Both the position numbers and the translations under genes were made by a program. Shown here piece by piece: positions 62,727 through 64,000 of a stretch of DNA of 64,000 bases. Positions within the stretch are counted from its first letter, which is position 1, and each line of letters starts with the position of its first letter. The DNA comes from Erwinia_E haradaeae_I (lineage in GTDB: Bacteria > Pseudomonadota > Gammaproteobacteria > Enterobacterales > Enterobacteriaceae): assembly GCF_900698925.1 (NCBI RefSeq), contig NZ_LR217713.1, positions 868,001 through 932,000 on the forward strand, given 5' to 3'. The notes beneath the pieces were generated by a model that had not been told where the DNA came from, searched no databases, and was given only the letters and a program-made list of their open reading frames with translations.

Positions 62727-62799
62727 GGGGATATAGCTCAGACGGAAGAGCGCTTGCATGGCATGCAAGAGGCCAGCGGTTCGATCCCGCTTATCTCCA
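62727..62799 (+). tRNA. tRNA-Ala (anticodon GGC), CCA not encoded
   Basis: Acceptor GGGGATA pairs with TATCTCC and includes the alanine identity pair G3-U70. Anticodon stem-loop CTTGC-ATGGCAT-GCAAG gives GGC. T-arm AGCGGTTCGATCCCGCT is complete. The discriminator A at 62799 is followed by CAA rather than CCA, unlike the two other tRNAs and the tmRNA here. The 3' end must be completed by tRNA nucleotidyltransferase. Confidence 0.95.
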
Positions 62800-64000
62800 C
62801 AAAATAGAAATCGATATTGTATAATACATCGACATATATTCTGATATTCTATTAGTATTTTATTATTTTTTGAGCCCTACTATCTATATTCTATATTGCT
62901 CGAGAAGCGAAAAATTCTGATCCGCTGAACAAATTAGAAATTATAACATTATATATCCTAGAATATCTGTCTGTTATTAAATAACATCAAAGATAGATCA
63001 GATGTTTTAAGATCACACTAAAATATCTAAATACACTCAAAATTATTTTATATACTGACCACTAATAAAAAACCTGCTAGCTTAACAGAATAATTTTATT
63101 ATATAATATACACTTTTAACTTAATAAGTTTTGAAATAACATAATATATACAAATACTTACCTATATATAACTTATAGTATAGTAATACTATATCATATG
63201 CACACAGCCAAATTTCAAATAATAAAACACTTACCTATCCAATACAATTCTATATATAATCTAAAAAAATAAAAGACATTATAGTATAAATAAAATAGTC
63301 TAAATTCAACAATAAGATTTTAACCATACCCATGGCAGATAAACGAAGTATAAAAAATTTAAATATAAAAAATCAAACAATATATAAAATAAAATCTACC
63401 ATGTGAACATGTAAAACTTTAGATAATAACTAAAAAAATGATTCTAAAAAAGGAAGATCTTATAGAATACGGCAATATAATAACCCCCCTGAAGTGTTTC
63501 GTTATCCTAATTTTGAATAAGAAAAATACAGCGAGATACTAAAAATCATAAAATCTATTTAAAAAATTACATTGTTATGCAATCTAATCAATTTTTTTAA
63601 AATGTTTTTCTATACAAACACTTTTTATCAATATAAAAAAATAAAACTTGTTTAACAAAACATCATATTCAATACACATTACTAAAATTAATGTATATGA
63701 TTATTATATATTCTCTATTAATCTTATTATTTTAGTATCTTTCTTATATCTTATATTAGTATCTTTTCTTATATATTGCTTCTGGTCTCACTAAATTTAG
63801 ATAATATAAAGACTATTCAATGAGCAAATCTTATTCAAAAATTAAAATAATATAATATATATTTCATTATAGTTTGAAAAAACTCATTCTACTTTAATAA
63901 AAAATAGATGTATATATTTTACAATCACACCCCTTCTCTCTTCTCTTATTAGAGAAATAATACAATTATCAATCAAAATAATAGTTTCATACTGGTATTC
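62800..64000. other. gene-free AT-rich stretch to the window end
   Basis: No gene. An imperfect direct repeat of TTAGTATCTTTCTTATAT with period 24 lies at about 63732-63774. Confidence 0.6.

Noticed and set aside
1..64000. CRISPR array, integron or toxin-antitoxin island
   Set aside because: No regularly spaced repeats with unique spacers, no integrase and no cas genes. The only toxin-like pair is the housekeeping ratA-ratB locus.

Overview
The window looks like a piece of a very AT-rich gammaproteobacterial genome, close to the Enterobacterales, that is undergoing reductive decay, most likely an insect endosymbiont. Every recognisable gene has its best remembered match in E. coli-type bacteria (cspC, mdlAB, cyoABCDE, hldD-waaF-waaC, ssrA-smpB, alaS-csrA, lptFG). 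Intact genes and RNAs fill only a little over half of the sequence by my tally. The rest is AT-rich gene-free DNA, in runs of up to about 1.8 kb, with scattered hairpins and a few relics. I see no rRNA operon, no CRISPR array, no prophage module and no intact insertion sequence. The species cannot be named from this window alone.

Layout, left to right. 1-4.6 kb: cspC with the remains of its leader gene yobF, flanked by a large near-perfect inverted repeat, followed by a hairpin-rich stretch with an unrecognised 57-codon reading frame. 4.6-11.3 kb: the Na+/Ser-Thr symporter sstT, the decR-mdlA-mdlB operon (minus strand) and a DMT exporter. 12.6-21 kb: brnQ (minus), then the complete cytochrome bo3 operon cyoABCDE and yajR. 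21.4-25.5 kb: mdh, ycaR-kdsB, a small zinc-ribbon gene (minus) and suhB. 26-33.7 kb: queC (minus), degP, then the LPS inner-core cluster hldD-waaF-waaC and a frameshifted glycosyltransferase. 34.9-43.2 kb: tRNA-Val/tRNA-Lys, purU, tmRNA-smpB (all minus), ratA-ratB (plus), prfC (minus). 44.7-51.5 kb: alaS, csrA, lptF-lptG. 53.2-64 kb: holB, rpmB-rpmG and trpS (minus), metG (plus), folA (minus) and tRNA-Ala(GGC).

Functionally the retained set covers translation and ribosome rescue (alaS, trpS, metG, prfC, tmRNA-SmpB, L28, L33, tRNAs), aerobic respiration (bo3 oxidase, malate dehydrogenase), amino-acid import (SstT, BrnQ) and a real outer membrane. The last is supported by CMP-Kdo synthesis, heptose synthesis and transfer, Lpt export and the DegP protease. 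This is a richer envelope than the most reduced symbionts keep, and fits an intermediate stage of genome reduction.

The most notable points are: the ~219-bp inverted repeat around cspC; a glycosyltransferase broken at an A8 tract where one extra A would restore the frame; SuhB that has lost metal-binding residues of its phosphatase site; a 13-residue tmRNA tag ending in the usual LAA but otherwise different from the E. coli tag; tRNA-Ala without an encoded CCA; and many perfect two-copy tandem duplications and isolated palindromes in the decaying spacers. I found no clearly new multigene system.
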